Source: CAYHKY01 sp964357355
GTDB taxonomy: Bacteria; Patescibacteriota; Microgenomatia; UBA10105
Reading direction: 5' to 3'
Assembly: GCA_964357355.1 (NCBI GenBank)
Contig: CAYHKY010000058.1
Span: 1-9,831, forward strand
DNA length: 9,831 nt
Position 1 is the first letter of the stretch, and each line of letters starts with the position of its first letter. Positions 1 to 5,519 of the stretch are shown here, piece by piece. A program made the position numbers and the translations under genes. The notes below the pieces were generated by a model. It made no database searches. It had not been told where the DNA came from and worked only from the letters and a program-made list of their open reading frames with translations.

Positions 1-24
1 TTACTGGCCTAAAATAGGGGAGCT

Positions 25-65
25 CGGGATGTAGTTCATCCGCCAGTTGGCGGAGCACGGTTCGG
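25..65 (+). pseudogene. Possible degenerate tRNA 5' half interrupted by a hairpin repeat
   Basis: The stretch reads like the first half of a tRNA: a possible acceptor strand CGGGATG (25-31), TA, D-stem strand GTTC (34-37) pairing with GAGC (53-56), then A57. The D-loop is replaced by a palindrome at 39-54. No matching 3' acceptor strand (CATCCCG) or anticodon stem follows. The sequence instead runs into a GC-rich segment (66-83) resembling one arm of a repeat, and the intact tRNA-Pro starts a few bases later. The resemblance of CGGGATG to the acceptor strand of the neighbouring tRNA-Pro (CGGAGTG) is suggestive. It could equally be a chance resemblance of a repeat element. Confidence 0.3.
39..54. 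repeat. Short palindromic hairpin repeat (REP-like)
   Basis: TCCGCCAGTTGGCGGA is a perfect inverted repeat: TCCGCC pairs with GGCGGA around AGTT. Similar GC-rich hairpins are common as dispersed repeats in CPR genomes (recalled, not searched). This copy stands directly before tRNA-Pro, inside a tRNA-like context. Confidence 0.65.
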
Positions 66-86
66 CCTGCCCGCCAGAGCTTAAGC

Positions 87-159
87 CGGAGTGTGGCGCA
101 GTTGGTAGCGCGCATCGTTCGGGACGATGAGGTCGTGGGTTCAAATCCCGCCACTCCGA
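87..159 (+). tRNA. tRNA-Pro (anticodon CGG)
   Basis: A complete cloverleaf can be folded. The acceptor stem is CGGAGTG (87-93) with CACTCCG (152-158), seven pairs. The D-stem is GCGC (96-99) with GCGC (108-111). The anticodon stem is CATCG (113-117) with CGATG (125-129), enclosing loop TTCGGGA (118-124) with anticodon CGG at 120-122. The T-stem is GTGGG (135-139) with CCCGC (147-151) around TTCAAAT. A159 is the discriminator base. CGG reads codon CCG, so the tRNA carries proline. The next bases are CAAAA, so the 3' CCA is not encoded and must be added by a CCA-adding enzyme. No intron or long variable arm is present. The downstream gene is convergent. Confidence 0.97.
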
Positions 160-197
160 CAAAATGACAAAATGGCAGTGAATCTAATAGTAGAGGA

Positions 198-806
198 TTA
201 AGGAATATTATTCCAGATATTATTTAATTTAATTTTTAGAATTTGAGCTGAAATTTTATCTATCCGCACACCTAATTTATCAGGCTGTACAATTCTCGAT
301 TCAGGTTTACTTTTTTCTGCAGGAAAATTCGCGGCTACATATTTCTGATTATGCGCAGATTCAGTTTCAAGATGTTTTTGTAATAAATCCAAGGCCTTCA
401 AAAAAACTTCTCCGGAGACCTCAAGCGCTCGTTGAGCTAGTGCGGAATAATAGATAGAGCTGTTACCGTGAGTGATGATTATTTCATCATTTTTAACATG
501 AACTCCTACCGGAAAATAACTTTTCCCAACTTTTAGTCTGAACATTCCGGAATCGGAAAGCAGGGATAAAAGTGATGGAGGAGCATCCAAACTGGAAGTA
601 TCATCAATAACTATACCGGGCAGCGGGACATCAGCCATTTGTAGAAGCAGGGGACCGCTGGTAAATGAGCCGATATTCAAATTAAGGAATGGATGCTCAG
701 GTGAATGAGTTTTTATTGCAAGACAAAGATCACGAACTTGAGAGTTGTGAGGACCGGTATACGTATCGGCATTTGCTAAATGTATTGGCGCTTGATCATG
801 TTTCAT
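198..806 (-). CDS. Hypothetical protein, 202 aa, family not recognised
   Basis: I do not recognise this protein. It starts with ATG at 806 and ends with TAA. It has no signal peptide or membrane segment, so a cytoplasmic location is likely. The N-terminal two thirds mix hydrophobic strands and short helices (for example PLPGIVIDD near residues 60-68 and VKNDEIIITHG near 103-113). The last 60 or so residues are charged and Lys/Ser-rich, ending in a possible helix (KISAQILKIKLNNIW). A helical segment near 122-147 (ALAQRALEV through LLQKHLETE) resembles a small helical hairpin. It lies 6 bases after the stop of the upstream minus-strand gene, with no clear Shine-Dalgarno site, so the two are probably cotranscribed and perhaps functionally linked. 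The length without stops and the tight spacing support a real gene. Confidence 0.7.
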   Translation of the reverse strand: MKHDQAPIHLANADTYTGPHNSQVRDLCLAIKTHSPEHPFLNLNIGSFTSGPLLLQMADVPLPGIVIDDTSSLDAPPSLLSLLSDSGMFRLKVGKSYFPVGVHVKNDEIIITHGNSSIYYSALAQRALEVSGEVFLKALDLLQKHLETESAHNQKYVAANFPAEKSKPESRIVQPDKLGVRIDKISAQILKIKLNNIWNNIP

Positions 807-812
807 AGTTTG

Positions 813-1172
813 TTAAGGCAACTTTCTTAAATAAGGAAATTGTTGAGTTTGCCTGACTCTGGCTTCAAATTTTTTAAACCTAATATTTCCGGTATTTACT
901 AAGCTTGTTTCCCAATCAGTATACTTATATCTTATTGATTTTGATGCTGTTATTGATAATTCCCACCAGTTTGGTAAATTGCAGGACACATCTACTTGAT
1001 ATGGAGATGCTGCCGGGTAAGAAAGTCCATTGCAAACCTTGCTTAAATATAAATATAGAACAGCTGGTGACATACAACCTGCACTCAAAGCAAGAGCTGC
1101 CACAAAGCTGATTACATTTTTTCGATTAATTCCAGGATGTTTGTCAGGATGTAATTTTTCCTGCTCGTGCAT
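813..1172 (-). CDS. Hypothetical single-pass membrane protein, 119 aa
   Basis: This is a small protein of unknown family. A charged, Lys/His-rich N-terminus (about 18 residues) precedes a hydrophobic stretch (VISFVAALALSAGCMSPAVL, residues about 20-39) that should act as a signal anchor or uncleaved signal. LSAGC inside it is a weak lipobox-like match with serine at -3, so a lipoprotein is possible but not well supported. The region after the membrane segment contains two cysteines (KVCNG, DVSCN) and a WW pair (NLPNWWEL), consistent with a small exported domain. I chose the ATG at 1172 rather than the in-frame TTG one codon upstream because a near-consensus promoter places the transcript start on this ATG. 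It probably forms an operon with the 202-aa gene that follows 6 bases later. Confidence 0.65.
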   Translation of the reverse strand: MHEQEKLHPDKHPGINRKNVISFVAALALSAGCMSPAVLYLYLSKVCNGLSYPAASPYQVDVSCNLPNWWELSITASKSIRYKYTDWETSLVNTGNIRFKKFEARVRQTQQFPYLRKLP

Positions 1173-1178
1173 CAAAAG

Positions 1179-1207
1179 ATTTTAACCTATAGTTAAATTA
1201 GTTTCAA
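1179..1207 (-). promoter_or_regulatory. Near-consensus promoter predicting a leaderless transcript
   Basis: On the minus strand, TTGAAA (1202-1207) and TAAAAT (1179-1184) are separated by exactly 17 bases, each matching the sigma-70 hexamer in five of six positions. The A of the ATG at 1172 is the seventh base after the -10 hexamer, where transcription normally begins. The mRNA of the 119-aa gene should therefore start at or next to its start codon. The -35 box begins just beyond the stop of the PEGA gene (TAA at 1209-1211). Confidence 0.7.
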
Positions 1208-1208
1208 G

Positions 1209-2531
1209 TTACCTTAGGTTGACAGTATAGAGATTGGGGAGTTTGGAGGCGTTAGGGTTTAAGTTTACCATGACGATCAACCGTGATCCGGTTGGCCATG
1301 AGGCGATGAATCCTTCTACAAACGGTCCGGCATAGACAGTTACCCAATTGGTGCGGTCATATTCCATGATGTCTATTTTTCCCGGGAAAGCGACGACTAA
1401 ATGACGTGATGTTGGAAACCAGTGAATATTTGTTGTAGGTTGCCTGCCTGCCGGCGAGGCAGGTAAGTTGTAGGTTGTAAGTTGCGGATAAGGAGCGGGA
1501 GCACGTAAACGAGAAGAAGGAGATTGTGAAGGAGAAGTTGTTGGGAGGGGGAGTTCTTTTTTATCGAGTACAAAAAAGTTTTTGTCTTCTCGGCTGTCAT
1601 ATACATAGAGTTTACCGGGAACGATAGCGCGTTGTTCTTCAGTGGGATTGGTACCAATCAATGCCGGCAGCATGACTTGAGGAAGTATTGCTGAAGCTGT
1701 TGCTTCATAGAGTATTTTAGTTTCGTCAGGGCTGAAGCTGAGGATATTGGCAGAAGATGTGGCTACATCAATGATTGGTTGTTTGAATGCAGCCAATTGC
1801 TGGCGTTCTTTTTGTCTATGTTCTTCTTCCCACAAAGTACGAATTCCCATGGCTGTAGTTGATACATTTTGAAAATCTCCGACCCGTGCGACATTATATA
1901 AGCGTTTTACAGGTCCATTTTCTACCAGAAGTTGAGTTGAATCAGGAGACCAGGTGAGAGTAATTTGTGAAAAATCTAATAGAGTACTGCTTTCACCTAT
2001 TTGGCGCGGATCCCGATTAAATCCCAATGGCCGTTCAGCCAAATCGTACACCCAAAGTCCAGGCTTTTTCCCAGTTACCAAGGTATTAGTTGGGGGTATT
2101 GTGTAAGCAATTTTCGTACCATCCGGTGACAATAGAGGATTATCTATACCAGATAAAGTGAGAGGTGACAAGCTCGGGCTTGAAGGAAAGAGAAAAGCAT
2201 CGGCGCGGACTACTACTTCTCCCTGTACCCGCAGGCGTTTTTCCCAGGGAATATATCCTTCTTTGCTGATTTTGACCGCATACCAACCAGGGTCGATATT
2301 GACCGGGTTATTGGTAGCAGTAGTAAGTTTTCCGTCAATAAATACCTGGGCGCCTTGAGGATCTGAGGTAGTAGCCATGAGACCAGTTGCTTTGAGATCT
2401 TTATCTTTGAAGTTTGGACGGTAACCTCTTCCGTATAGAATCACCGCAAGTGTTCCAAGCGAGATGAAAATCAGCGGCCAAAAAGAAGGAAAACGTCCCA
2501 ATCTCCTGCGCCAGAGTAAAAACGTTTTCAT
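1209..2531 (-). CDS. Membrane-anchored PEGA-domain protein with a beta-propeller-like C-terminal part
   Basis: A 440-residue exported structural or binding protein with no obvious catalytic motif. A basic N-terminus (LLWRRRLGRF) is followed by one membrane segment (about residues 15-34), giving an N-in, C-out topology. Residues about 50-116 form a PEGA domain: SDPQGAQVFIDGK, then NPVNIDPGWYAVKISKEGY, the usual short beta-sandwich of surface proteins. The rest has spaced TolB/WD40-like repeats of the S-P-D type: LLSPDGTKIAY, TWSPDSTQLLVE, SFSPDETKILYE, and a degenerate HWFPTSRHLVVAF. This architecture is common in Microgenomates; its role there is unknown. Residues about 350-367 are encoded by nested short repeats and look like an inserted, Thr/Pro-rich low-complexity loop between propeller blades. 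The ATG start sits 13 bases after an extended -10 element. Confidence 0.85.
   Translation of the reverse strand: MKTFLLWRRRLGRFPSFWPLIFISLGTLAVILYGRGYRPNFKDKDLKATGLMATTSDPQGAQVFIDGKLTTATNNPVNIDPGWYAVKISKEGYIPWEKRLRVQGEVVVRADAFLFPSSPSLSPLTLSGIDNPLLSPDGTKIAYTIPPTNTLVTGKKPGLWVYDLAERPLGFNRDPRQIGESSTLLDFSQITLTWSPDSTQLLVENGPVKRLYNVARVGDFQNVSTTAMGIRTLWEEEHRQKERQQLAAFKQPIIDVATSSANILSFSPDETKILYEATASAILPQVMLPALIGTNPTEEQRAIVPGKLYVYDSREDKNFFVLDKKELPLPTTSPSQSPSSRLRAPAPYPQLTTYNLPASPAGRQPTTNIHWFPTSRHLVVAFPGKIDIMEYDRTNWVTVYAGPFVEGFIASWPTGSRLIVMVNLNPNASKLPNLYTVNLR
1432..1484. repeat. Nested repeat inside the PEGA gene: GC-rich hairpin within a GTTGTAGGTTGTAAGTT-type repeat
   Basis: Positions 1443-1463 form a hairpin: left arm CCTGCCTGCC (1443-1452) pairs with right arm GGCGAGGCAGG with one bulged base. 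It interrupts a second, AT-richer repeat built from GTTGTAGGT and TAAGTTG units (1432-1440 and 1464-1484). A close relative of the second repeat occurs at 6072-6103 within the GT26 gene. The composite keeps the PEGA gene open and codes for LTTYNLPASPAGRQPTT. Confidence 0.75.
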
Positions 2532-2543
2532 AACTAACCTTGA

Positions 2544-2552
2544 ATTATATCA
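2544..2552 (-). promoter_or_regulatory. Extended -10 promoter element of the PEGA gene
   Basis: On the minus strand TGATATAAT is a perfect extended -10 (TG, one base, TATAAT at 2544-2549). The base 7 positions downstream lies about 6 bases before the ATG at 2531, so the leader should be very short. No -35 match is visible; that position is occupied by the terminator hairpin. AAGG in the short leader is at best a weak Shine-Dalgarno site. Confidence 0.5.
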
Positions 2553-2561
2553 CTAATAATT

Positions 2562-2591
2562 AAAATCCTCCGTTCGTACGGAGGATTTTTT
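2562..2591. terminator. Bidirectional intrinsic terminator
   Basis: AAAATCCTCCGT (2562-2573) pairs perfectly with ACGGAGGATTTT (2578-2589) around a TCGT loop, giving a 12-bp stem with T-runs on both strands (six T on plus). For minus-strand transcription it ends the FN3 gene transcript about 110 bases after its stop codon and insulates the PEGA gene, whose own promoter follows immediately. Confidence 0.9.
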
Positions 2592-2608
2592 AAATTATAG
2601 CCAACTTG

Positions 2609-2660
2609 CTTGATTTTGTGAGGTCATAACTCCTTCTAGACTGATCCAGATTAAATCAAG
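2609..2660. other. Spaced inverted repeat in the FN3-to-PEGA intergenic region
   Basis: CTTGATTT (2609-2616) is perfectly complementary to AAATCAAG (2653-2660) across 36 bases. It lies in the 3' untranslated part of the FN3 gene transcript, upstream of the terminator. It may form a weak long hairpin in that RNA. Nothing else is recognisable between 2592 and 2700. Confidence 0.3.
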
Positions 2661-2700
2661 ATACAGTAAGTAGGGTATAAAAATACCAAGCAATAAATAT

Positions 2701-3864
2701 TTACTTAAGTTTTTTTTCTGCCTGCCAGACTTCAACATTTCCTACTTTGGCAGCCACTTTATAGAAATATGAAACGTTAGGATTTAAATAATTGATAGTT
2801 ATTGATGTGCCCTCTCTGGGAATTCTGACAGAGTGAGTGAATTTAGATGAACTTGATTCCCGATAATATACTGTGTAGTAGTCAGCACTGTATTCCATGG
2901 GCCAACTGACTGTAACACTTGTGAGTCCGGTAACTGTAGCTTTTTTCCCGGTTGAAGTGGTAATTTGGCCACCTATGACGGGTTTTTCGACCATTTCACA
3001 AACCCCTCCGGTTGTAAATTCCTGATCTGACTCCCATTGCCACGACCATTTACCGCTTGCGTATCTCTGTAAATTCCAAAGGTAACGGGTACAGGGTTTT
3101 AACTGGTTAAGGCGGACCGATTTACTTCTGTTATCCAGGCCTTCATAAATAGTTGAGTCTTTGATACCTTTATCCGCCTGACCGTACCAGAGTTGGTAGT
3201 TTTCCGCACTTGTTGTTCCGTGCCAGGATACTGTAAAGGTTTCATTACCGACTACTTTGGCACCCAAAACTTTGCGATCCGGTGAAGTGGAATTTGCGGA
3301 AGCAGTTCTCAACATCTGTTCTGCCTGCCTGACTTCTTTACCCCCCACCATAGCCGCAACTTGGTAATAATAGGTAGTGCCGGGATTTAAATAATTAATT
3401 GTAACCGACGTGCCTTCACGGGGAACTTTTACCGAGTGAACAAAATTTTTGTCATTTCCCTGACGATAATAAACTGTATAATAATCAGCACTTAAAATTA
3501 CATTCCACTTAACTGTGGCATTTGAAAGGCCTGTAACCGTGGATTTTTTGCCAGTGGCTGTAATGATTTGGTCTCCAACTGCAACATTTGTTGTCATGGC
3601 ACACACACCGCCAGTGACAAAACGTTGGTCCGATTCCCATTGCCATGACATTTTGCTCCCATCCTGTCTGAGCAAATTCCAACGATAGGCAGTACATGAC
3701 TTGAGGGATCTCAGTTTTACACAGCGGCTGCGATCGTCCAGACCTTCGAAAATAGCATTATCTTTTTGTTTGCCGTCTGCCTGACCGTAGTAAAGTTGGT
3801 AACCGAACGCCGGTTTGACTCCATTCCAGCAAACTTCCTGAGTTTCGTTTCCCACCACATCGAC
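2701..3864 (-). repeat. In-frame 603-bp internal duplication (two units)
   Basis: Unit 1 spans 3262-3864 (residues 28-228) and unit 2 spans 2701-3261 (residues 229-414 plus stop). Protein landmarks align at a fixed 201-residue offset. Sampled DNA (for example 3021-3030 against 3624-3633) is clearly related but differs at several bases, so the duplication is not recent. Confidence 0.85.
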
Positions 3865-3945
3865 AGCGTTTACCGGGAATGCAAAAAGAAAAGGTAAGGT
3901 AAAAAAACAGAGTATAGTTATGTAGATATAACGAAAGTGTGACAT
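2701..3945 (-). CDS. Secreted protein with duplicated fibronectin type III-like domains
   Basis: A 414-residue exported protein, probably a surface adhesin or scaffold. Residues 1-27 are a clear signal peptide: short basic start (SHFRY), hydrophobic core, and a likely signal peptidase I site after FPVNA. The mature part is ordered A1 (28-117), B1 (118-227), A2 (228-317), B2 (318-414). A domains share VVGNET, YYGQAD or WYGQAD, SWQWESDQ and FxTGGVC. B domains share TGKK, TVTGL, SADYYTVYYR, PREGTS and INYLNP, with the YYxVAA strand typical of FN3. All landmarks recur at exactly 201 residues without indels. A cysteine pair in each A domain (84/115 and 285/316) could form a disulfide. No anchor, LPxTG or transmembrane segment follows. 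The ATG at 3945 has AAAAGGA seven bases upstream; a TTG 29 codons further out was rejected because it would bury the signal peptide. Confidence 0.88.
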   Translation of the reverse strand: MSHFRYIYITILCFFTLPFLFAFPVNAVDVVGNETQEVCWNGVKPAFGYQLYYGQADGKQKDNAIFEGLDDRSRCVKLRSLKSCTAYRWNLLRQDGSKMSWQWESDQRFVTGGVCAMTTNVAVGDQIITATGKKSTVTGLSNATVKWNVILSADYYTVYYRQGNDKNFVHSVKVPREGTSVTINYLNPGTTYYYQVAAMVGGKEVRQAEQMLRTASANSTSPDRKVLGAKVVGNETFTVSWHGTTSAENYQLWYGQADKGIKDSTIYEGLDNRSKSVRLNQLKPCTRYLWNLQRYASGKWSWQWESDQEFTTGGVCEMVEKPVIGGQITTSTGKKATVTGLTSVTVSWPMEYSADYYTVYYRESSSSKFTHSVRIPREGTSITINYLNPNVSYFYKVAAKVGNVEVWQAEKKLK

Positions 3946-3952
3946 GGGCAGA

Positions 3953-3959
3953 TCCTTTT
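3953..3959 (-). promoter_or_regulatory. Shine-Dalgarno site of the FN3 gene
   Basis: AAAAGGA on the minus strand lies seven bases before the ATG at 3945. It decides the start codon and is one of the few good ribosome-binding sites in the window. Confidence 0.75.
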
Positions 3960-4002
3960 GCTTTTTATTGAGTACAGTCAGTACTAATTTATATGTGTTA
4001 CT

Positions 4003-4032
4003 AGCATAACTGTTATCAAAAACTACTGTCAA
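4003..4032 (-). promoter_or_regulatory. Sigma-70-type promoter of the FN3 gene
   Basis: On the minus strand a perfect TTGACA (4027-4032) is followed after 18 bases by TATGCT (4003-4008). Transcription should start near 3996, giving a leader of about 50 bases that carries the Shine-Dalgarno site. A short inverted repeat in that leader (AGTAC at 3971-3975 and GTACT at 3981-3985) could be an operator or a small hairpin. Confidence 0.65.
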
Positions 4033-4042
4033 GCCCCGAGTT

Positions 4043-4079
4043 TATGTATTAAAGTAGATCAATATACATAGATATATGT
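4043..4079. promoter_or_regulatory. AT-rich inverted repeats in the divergent promoter region
   Basis: TATGTAT (4043-4049) is the inverse of ATACATA (4064-4070), and a further TATATGT follows at 4073-4079. The cluster lies between the divergent FN3 and mreB genes, upstream of both, and may be a regulator binding site. I could not identify a convincing plus-strand promoter for mreB here. Confidence 0.25.
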
Positions 4080-4132
4080 CAATACAAAAACCTGCCTGAT
4101 TTATTAATTAAATAATTAGGAGAAGTGATAGA

Positions 4133-4168
4133 ATGACCTTACAAATAAATACCAATAAAGTTGGATAA
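4133..4168 (+). CDS. Possible 11-codon leader ORF upstream of mreB
   Basis: ATG at 4133 opens a frame coding MTLQINTNKVG and ends with TAA at 4166-4168, four bases before the mreB ATG at 4173. TTAGGAGA (4117-4124) lies about eight bases upstream of the leader ATG and is the best Shine-Dalgarno match near mreB; mreB itself has none. It is in a different frame from mreB. It could couple ribosomes to mreB by reinitiation. It could also be chance, with mreB read from an unrecognised start. Confidence 0.35.
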   Translation: MTLQINTNKVG

Positions 4169-4172
4169 TTTT

Positions 4173-5177
4173 ATGTTCAGTAAACGCTTAGGTATTGATC
4201 TCGGCACCGCCAACTCCCTGGTATACCTGGCCGGAGAAGGCGTGGTGCTGAATGAGCCGACTGTTGTGGCTATCGCTCTTGACGATAACCACATCGTGGC
4301 AGTTGGCAATGAAGCCAAAGAGATGCTTGGCCGGACTCCAGGTAATATCACTGCGACCCGGCCACTCCGGGATGGGGTGATTGCTGATTATGTTGTGACT
4401 GAGGCAATGCTGAGATATTTCATCCAAAAAGTTGCCGGTAAATCATTTTTTTTTAAACCTGAGGTAATGATTTGTGTCCCGGCAGGGGTGACACAGGTTG
4501 AAAGACGGGCCGTGCTTGATGCCACTCTTGCGGCTGGTGCCAAAGTAGCTTATCTCATCGAGGAACCGCTTGCGGCAGCAATTGGCGCCAAAGTCCCTAT
4601 TGCTCAAGCGTCAGGCAATATGATTGTGAATATTGGCGGCGGATCTACTGAAGTGGCAGTCATATCTCTTGGGGGGATCGTGGTAAACAAAAGCGCTCGT
4701 GTAGCCGGCAACAAATTAGATGAAGCTATAGCCCAACATATAAAAAGAAAGTTTAACCTGATTATTGGCGAACGGATGAGTGAGACGGTCAAAATCCAAA
4801 TAGGTTCCGCCATCTCGACGGCTAAGGAAGTCAAAATGGAAGTACGCGGCCGCGATGCCGCTTCAGGTCTTCCCCGTATAATTGAAGTCAAAGGCCAGGA
4901 AGTCAGTGAAGCAATCCAACCGGTGTTAACCTCAATAGTTCACGTGGTCAAATCCGTCCTTGAGGAGACTCCGCCGGAGTTGGGAGCTGATATTATTGAT
5001 AAAGGAATTGTGATGTCAGGAGGCACCTCGATTCTCAAGGATTTCGACCAACTTATGACCAAGATGACAGGAGTTCCTTGCCACGTCGCAGAAGACCCGC
5101 TTCTTTGTGTAGTCAAAGGGACTGGGGTAGCGCTGGAGAATATCGGGCTGTATAAACGGTCTATTAGTGGCAGATGA
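4173..5177 (+). CDS. mreB: Rod-shape-determining protein MreB
   Basis: A bacterial actin of 334 residues, the normal family length, that polymerises under the membrane and directs cell-wall synthesis. The N-terminus MFSKRLGIDLGTANSLVY contains the phosphate-1 loop (D9, G11). LNEPTVVA (26-33), EEPLAAAIG (130-138, with the conserved Glu pair) and MSGGTSIL (281-288, adenosine loop) are all present. The phosphate-2 loop reads MIVNIGGGSTEVAVIS (150-165), with Asn153 where MreB normally has Asp (VDIGGGT). The ATG at 4173 gives the standard N-terminus; an in-frame TTG at 4161 was rejected. No Shine-Dalgarno site precedes it, but a short leader ORF with one does. The usual partners mreC and mreD are absent; a toxin gene follows after four bases. 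Confidence 0.95.
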   Translation: MFSKRLGIDLGTANSLVYLAGEGVVLNEPTVVAIALDDNHIVAVGNEAKEMLGRTPGNITATRPLRDGVIADYVVTEAMLRYFIQKVAGKSFFFKPEVMICVPAGVTQVERRAVLDATLAAGAKVAYLIEEPLAAAIGAKVPIAQASGNMIVNIGGGSTEVAVISLGGIVVNKSARVAGNKLDEAIAQHIKRKFNLIIGERMSETVKIQIGSAISTAKEVKMEVRGRDAASGLPRIIEVKGQEVSEAIQPVLTSIVHVVKSVLEETPPELGADIIDKGIVMSGGTSILKDFDQLMTKMTGVPCHVAEDPLLCVVKGTGVALENIGLYKRSISGR

Positions 5178-5181
5178 GCGT

Positions 5182-5496
5182 ATGAGGTTGATTATTCTAA
5201 AAGAAGTTGATGCCTTTATTGAAACTTTAGAGAAGTCGACTCAATCGAAATGGTTGCGTCATCTAACCTTACTTGAACAGTATGGAAAACCATTAGGCAT
5301 GCCGCATGTGAGATATATGTCTGGCGGTATACTGGAATTGAGAATCCGTGGTTTACAGGAGATCAGAGCATTCTTTATATTCAAGGATGATTACGCCATT
5401 ATCGCGCACACATTCATCAAAAAGACTCAAAAAACTCCGAAAAGGGAACTGGACATCGCGCAAAAACGCATCTCAAAACTCTTGACAGGGATATGA
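5182..5496 (+). CDS. higB: Type II toxin, HigB/Gp49 (RelE superfamily)
   Basis: A 104-residue RelE-superfamily toxin of the phage Gp49/HigB type, which by family knowledge is a ribosome-dependent mRNA interferase held inactive by its antitoxin. The diagnostic part is the C-terminal half: LELRIRGLQEIRAFFIF (strands with conserved Arg), then IIAHTFIKKTQKTPKRELDIAQKR, matching the family's F-x-KKTQKTP and A-x-x-R pattern. The N-terminus (FIETLEKSTQSKWLRHLTLLEQYG) is the usual helical pair. The ATG at 5182 is four bases after the mreB stop. A GTG at 5167 would overlap mreB by 11 bases and adds MADER; it cannot be excluded. The order toxin then Xre antitoxin is the normal one for higBA. The mreB-linked position suggests readthrough expression. 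Confidence 0.9.
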   Translation: MRLIILKEVDAFIETLEKSTQSKWLRHLTLLEQYGKPLGMPHVRYMSGGILELRIRGLQEIRAFFIFKDDYAIIAHTFIKKTQKTPKRELDIAQKRISKLLTGI

Positions 5497-5511
5497 TATA
5501 TGTGTGATAAT
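5482..5511 (+). promoter_or_regulatory. Strong internal promoter for the antitoxin
   Basis: A perfect TTGACA (5482-5487) is followed after 18 bases by GATAAT (5506-5511), preceded by TG plus one base (extended -10). The -35 box lies in the last codons of the toxin gene. Transcription should begin near 5518-5520, at the ATG at 5520, so the antitoxin is probably made from a leaderless transcript independent of the toxin. Confidence 0.75.
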
Positions 5512-5518
5512 ATATGTA
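5494..5518 (+). promoter_or_regulatory. Direct repeat overlapping the antitoxin -10, possible operator
   Basis: TGATATATGT (5494-5503) is repeated as TGATAATATATGT (5505-5517), with a short insertion. The repeat covers the -10 box and the predicted start. Xre-type antitoxins commonly repress their own promoter, so this is a plausible binding site, by inference only. Confidence 0.4.
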
Positions 5519-5519
5519 T

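Noticed and set aside
905..1111. Plus-strand ORF with a hydrophobic N-terminus
   Set aside because: It is antisense to the 119-aa gene, which has a near-consensus promoter and operon spacing. It has no ribosome-binding site or recognisable domain.
1397..1657. Second minus-strand frame overlapping the PEGA gene
   Set aside because: It overlaps a well-supported coding sequence in another frame, and its content is partly repeat translation.
2609..2700. Possible small RNA or riboswitch between the FN3 gene and the terminator
   Set aside because: Only one weak spaced inverted repeat and a short GGTAT/ATACC hairpin are visible. No promoter or known riboswitch core was found.
3946..4032. TTG-initiated N-terminal extension of the FN3 protein
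   Set aside because: It would bury the signal peptide and would start exactly at the -35 box of the predicted promoter, whereas the ATG at 3945 has a good Shine-Dalgarno site.
4091..4100. CCTGCCTGAT as another copy of the GC-rich hairpin repeat (also near 2721 and 3324)
   Set aside because: Only one short arm matches, and no complementary arm follows. The copies at 2721 and 3324 simply encode the conserved QAE residues of the FN3 units.
4161..4172. TTG start for MreB adding MDNF
   Set aside because: The ATG at 4173 gives the standard MFSK-type MreB N-terminus, and the TTG has no Shine-Dalgarno site.
4139..4427. Minus-strand ORFs opposite the start of mreB
   Set aside because: They are antisense to a strongly conserved MreB N-terminus and have no features of their own.
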